A DNA stretch of 64,000 nucleotides from Mansonella perstans (taxonomy: Eukaryota > Nematoda > Chromadorea > Rhabditida > Onchocercidae). Shown here piece after piece: positions 61,576 through 64,000 of the stretch (positions are counted from its first letter, which is position 1; every line of letters starts with the position of its first letter). Where the stretch lies: contig JBAMDO010000191.1 of assembly GCA_037074765.1 (NCBI GenBank), positions 49,039-113,038 of the forward strand, in the 5' to 3' direction. A model generated the notes under the pieces. The model did no database searches. It saw nothing but the letters and a program-made list of their open reading frames with translations, and had not been told where the DNA came from. Made by a program: the position numbers and the translations under genes.

Positions 61576-62399
61576 ACAGATACAGTGACTGATTAATTAT
61601 TAGAAAAATCAGAATTATAGAGAATTATAGAAAGATTTAAATTTTAATGGAGAACAAAAAAAAAAAAAACAAATGCCGTTTGGGCTTATCACTGAAATTG
61701 TAAGTCTAATTTCAAATCCATTAAGTTTGTTTCGATTAAGAAAAAAAGAAACGACGAACAATTTCAAATATTGCAAATGAAAATATACTTACCAATACAT
61801 TCAAATTGACATCGAAGAAAGAATTTAAATTATTTTACAAATTAAATTTCAATGTGCACATCCTTTTTTTAACTTAAAAGTAATAGTAGTTGTTATAGTA
61901 GGAAAAAAGGAATAAATTTAAAATAGATTATTTATGAAAAAATTTTTATTTGCGCAGTGAAACTTATTGAACTAAAATTTTATTAATTATGAATGTAAAT
62001 GGGAAATGGTATCATCATTTGACAGTTTATTTTAAATTTATTTTTAAATGAATAATTTTACAAAATGTGAAGAGTGGGAACTAATAGCAATGAAATAATA
62101 TTTTTATTAAAATATATCTAATAAAAAGATTAACTAAGTAAATATTTAATTAATTAGCAAAAAAATATTTCAAAAAAAGAAAATTTGAAAATATTTCGAC
62201 GATTTTTTTTGTTGATGAACTGATGAACCATTTTATTTTTTTCTGGTTCCAATTCTTATCAACAAAATATATATATCTATTCATTATATATATAGCTGAT
62301 TAAATTGAAATATTATTTATTTAAAAATCCAATTCGATTAAACGAGTAATTTATTGTCAAAAACAGATGATAAATTTTCATTTTGCTTTTTAGCATTTG

Positions 62400-62642
62400 T
62401 TTTATTAGTACTTACAATATCATTATTACTATTATTATTGTTACTACTATTGTTATTATTGTTATTGTTATTACTAGTTTACCACTATTATTGTTGTTAC
62501 TGATATTATTATTATCACTATTATTAGTTTTTTAATATTATTAATATTACTGTTATTATTGTTGTTTTTGTTATTGCCGTTGTTATTGTTATTATTATCA
62601 TTATTTTTGTTTTTATTACCATTATTACTGTTATTAATTATC
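62400..62642. repeat. TTA/TTG trinucleotide microsatellite
   Basis: This is a long imperfect run of ATT, GTT and ACT triplets. It is low-complexity DNA with no coding role apparent. Confidence 0.9.
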
Positions 62643-64000
62643 AGGTAAATAAAACGAAGAAATGAAAACTAATTTAATTTCTTAATTTTTTCTTGATTTC
62701 TCGCCTTCTTTTGTGTAATGAAATAATTTCGAATAATGAAATAATATTTTATATAATTTTACAGCAATAAATTCTGACAAATGAAATTAAAAACAATAAA
62801 AAAGGAAAAAAGAAAAGAAAACGCATTTGTTAATTATTTCCTTAAAATTTCATTTTTTATATTTATTTTATTGCTATCAATTTCTGCTTTCATCCAAAAA
62901 TGCTCACAAAATGAAATGACATATTTGATTGACAACAAAATTTTGATGGCGGTACCAGTCACATAGATTTTAATTACATTGTATTAAAACGAAAAGATTG
63001 CCCTAAAATATAGGTTAAGGTCGGTGGTGCAACAGGCAAATTATTTCAAAAATTTTAATTTACAAATTATTGCTAATTAATTTCATCTGTTTTAAAATTT
63101 TCAAAATGTATTGTTAAAATTAAAGCGCAAAATTTTATTAAAAATTCTATTTTTTTCGTTTTATTTTCGAAAAGAATTTCAATTTTTTGTTTAAATTACT
63201 ACTTTTTTTGAATTACATAACAATACGATAACTTTTTATCTGTTGTTGTTTTTTTTCGCTAAACTTTTATTGATTAAGCAAATGATGCTATTGGTTACTT
63301 CGTTTTATTTTTGAAAAGAATCAAAAAAAAAAATTTTAATCTTCTTTTTTCGCTCTCTCTTTAATAAATTAATTTTAAGTAATTTACAAAAAAAGAAAAG
63401 AATTAGGAATCGAAAAGTAATCGAGAAATTAAAATTTAATAATACTTAAGAAAAAAGCAGTAGTATGGAATAAATCATTTTTTTTCTTTTTTCTCTCACT
63501 GCATCAAGCATTTTAATTGTATGTAGTTACTTATTTCTAATTTAGCAATTTCCTTTTTTCTCTCACTATATCAAGTATTTAAATTGTACTTAGTTATTCA
63601 TTTCTAATTTAGTAATTAGATATGAAAAAAAAAATTGATGAATACAATTTCTGTGATATTTTTATTTAAAAACTTTTTAGCCCAGTAGTGCATAATTTCT
63701 TCGATAGATTAATTTAAAAATTTTGGCTTGAATGTGAAAAAAAAATCTTACTTCATTGCTGGAGATTTAAATTGATTTCATAATGTTTTATTAAATTTTT
63801 TTACTTGATTCATTGATCGGATTTAGAATTCATTTTGCATTTTGACTAATTTAAATTTGAATTTAATATTTTTTTGGAATTTTGCTTAATTACATTGGTT
63901 TAAAATTTTAATGTACATTGAAATTTGATTTTATTTAAAATTTGTTTACTTTCCGTGTAACAGTTTAATATTTATGTATGCTTTTCTCTTAACATTGATT

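Larger units (their letters stand above)
59007..64000. other. AT-rich region, mostly repeats
   Basis: No complete gene was found. It contains a 24-base poly-A run near 59220, a degenerate tandem array (59636-60172), poly-T runs near 60188 and 60414, a small GC-richer block (60450-60640) whose minus strand reads KPDITIEGILRSNKPNEPKG, an ACAT tract (61541-61575) and a TTA/TTG-type trinucleotide microsatellite (62400-62642). It may be a long intron of the gene beginning at 58893. Confidence 0.5.

Overview
The window is nuclear DNA from a nematode, most likely a filarial (clade III) species. It is very AT-rich, its genes are split by many GT-AG introns with TTTCAG-type acceptors, and it carries a spliced leader SL1 RNA gene linked to a 5S rRNA gene. 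No bacterial operon, CRISPR array or complete transposon was seen.

Layout. 1-5.5 kb holds only low-complexity DNA and short tandem repeats. 5.6-9.6 kb (+) is a small multi-exon gene of unknown function with an 18S rRNA fragment in one intron. 12.1-14.7 kb (+) is a complete five-exon Orai store-operated calcium channel gene. 15-19 kb holds decayed coding-like sequence on the minus strand. 20.2-20.6 kb (+) has one intact 5S rRNA gene, one SL1 RNA gene and a truncated second 5S copy. 20.8-21.6 kb (-) has two exons of an unidentified soluble protein. 23.7-26.8 kb (-) is a gene for a four-pass membrane protein. 26.8-34.3 kb appears gene-free and full of simple repeats.

34.4-44.7 kb (+) is a 19-exon WDR60/DYNC2I1 gene, the intermediate chain of the ciliary dynein-2 motor. 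46.4-49.3 kb (+) is a lysine-rich, probably nuclear protein with four 17-residue repeats. 48-54.2 kb is a patchwork of direct duplications. It contains decayed and near-identical copies of the lysine-rich gene's 3' end, plus a small predicted secreted protein gene (51.3-51.75 kb). 54.4-58.5 kb (-) is an 11-exon ALKBH8 gene, a tRNA wobble-uridine methyltransferase/hydroxylase. A divergent gene begins 355 bp away at 58.9 kb (+). The rest, to 64 kb, is mainly AT-rich repeats.

Exon models for Orai, WDR60, ALKBH8, the four-pass protein and the lysine-rich protein were built by hand from splice sites. Every exon-exon phase closes, which is the main support for the boundaries. The genes share no obvious pathway. 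The SL1 RNA is the donor for trans-splicing of pre-mRNAs, and candidate trans-splice acceptors lie just upstream of the ALKBH8, WDR60 and secreted-protein start codons. No similarity search or expression data were available, so family names rest on recognised motifs.
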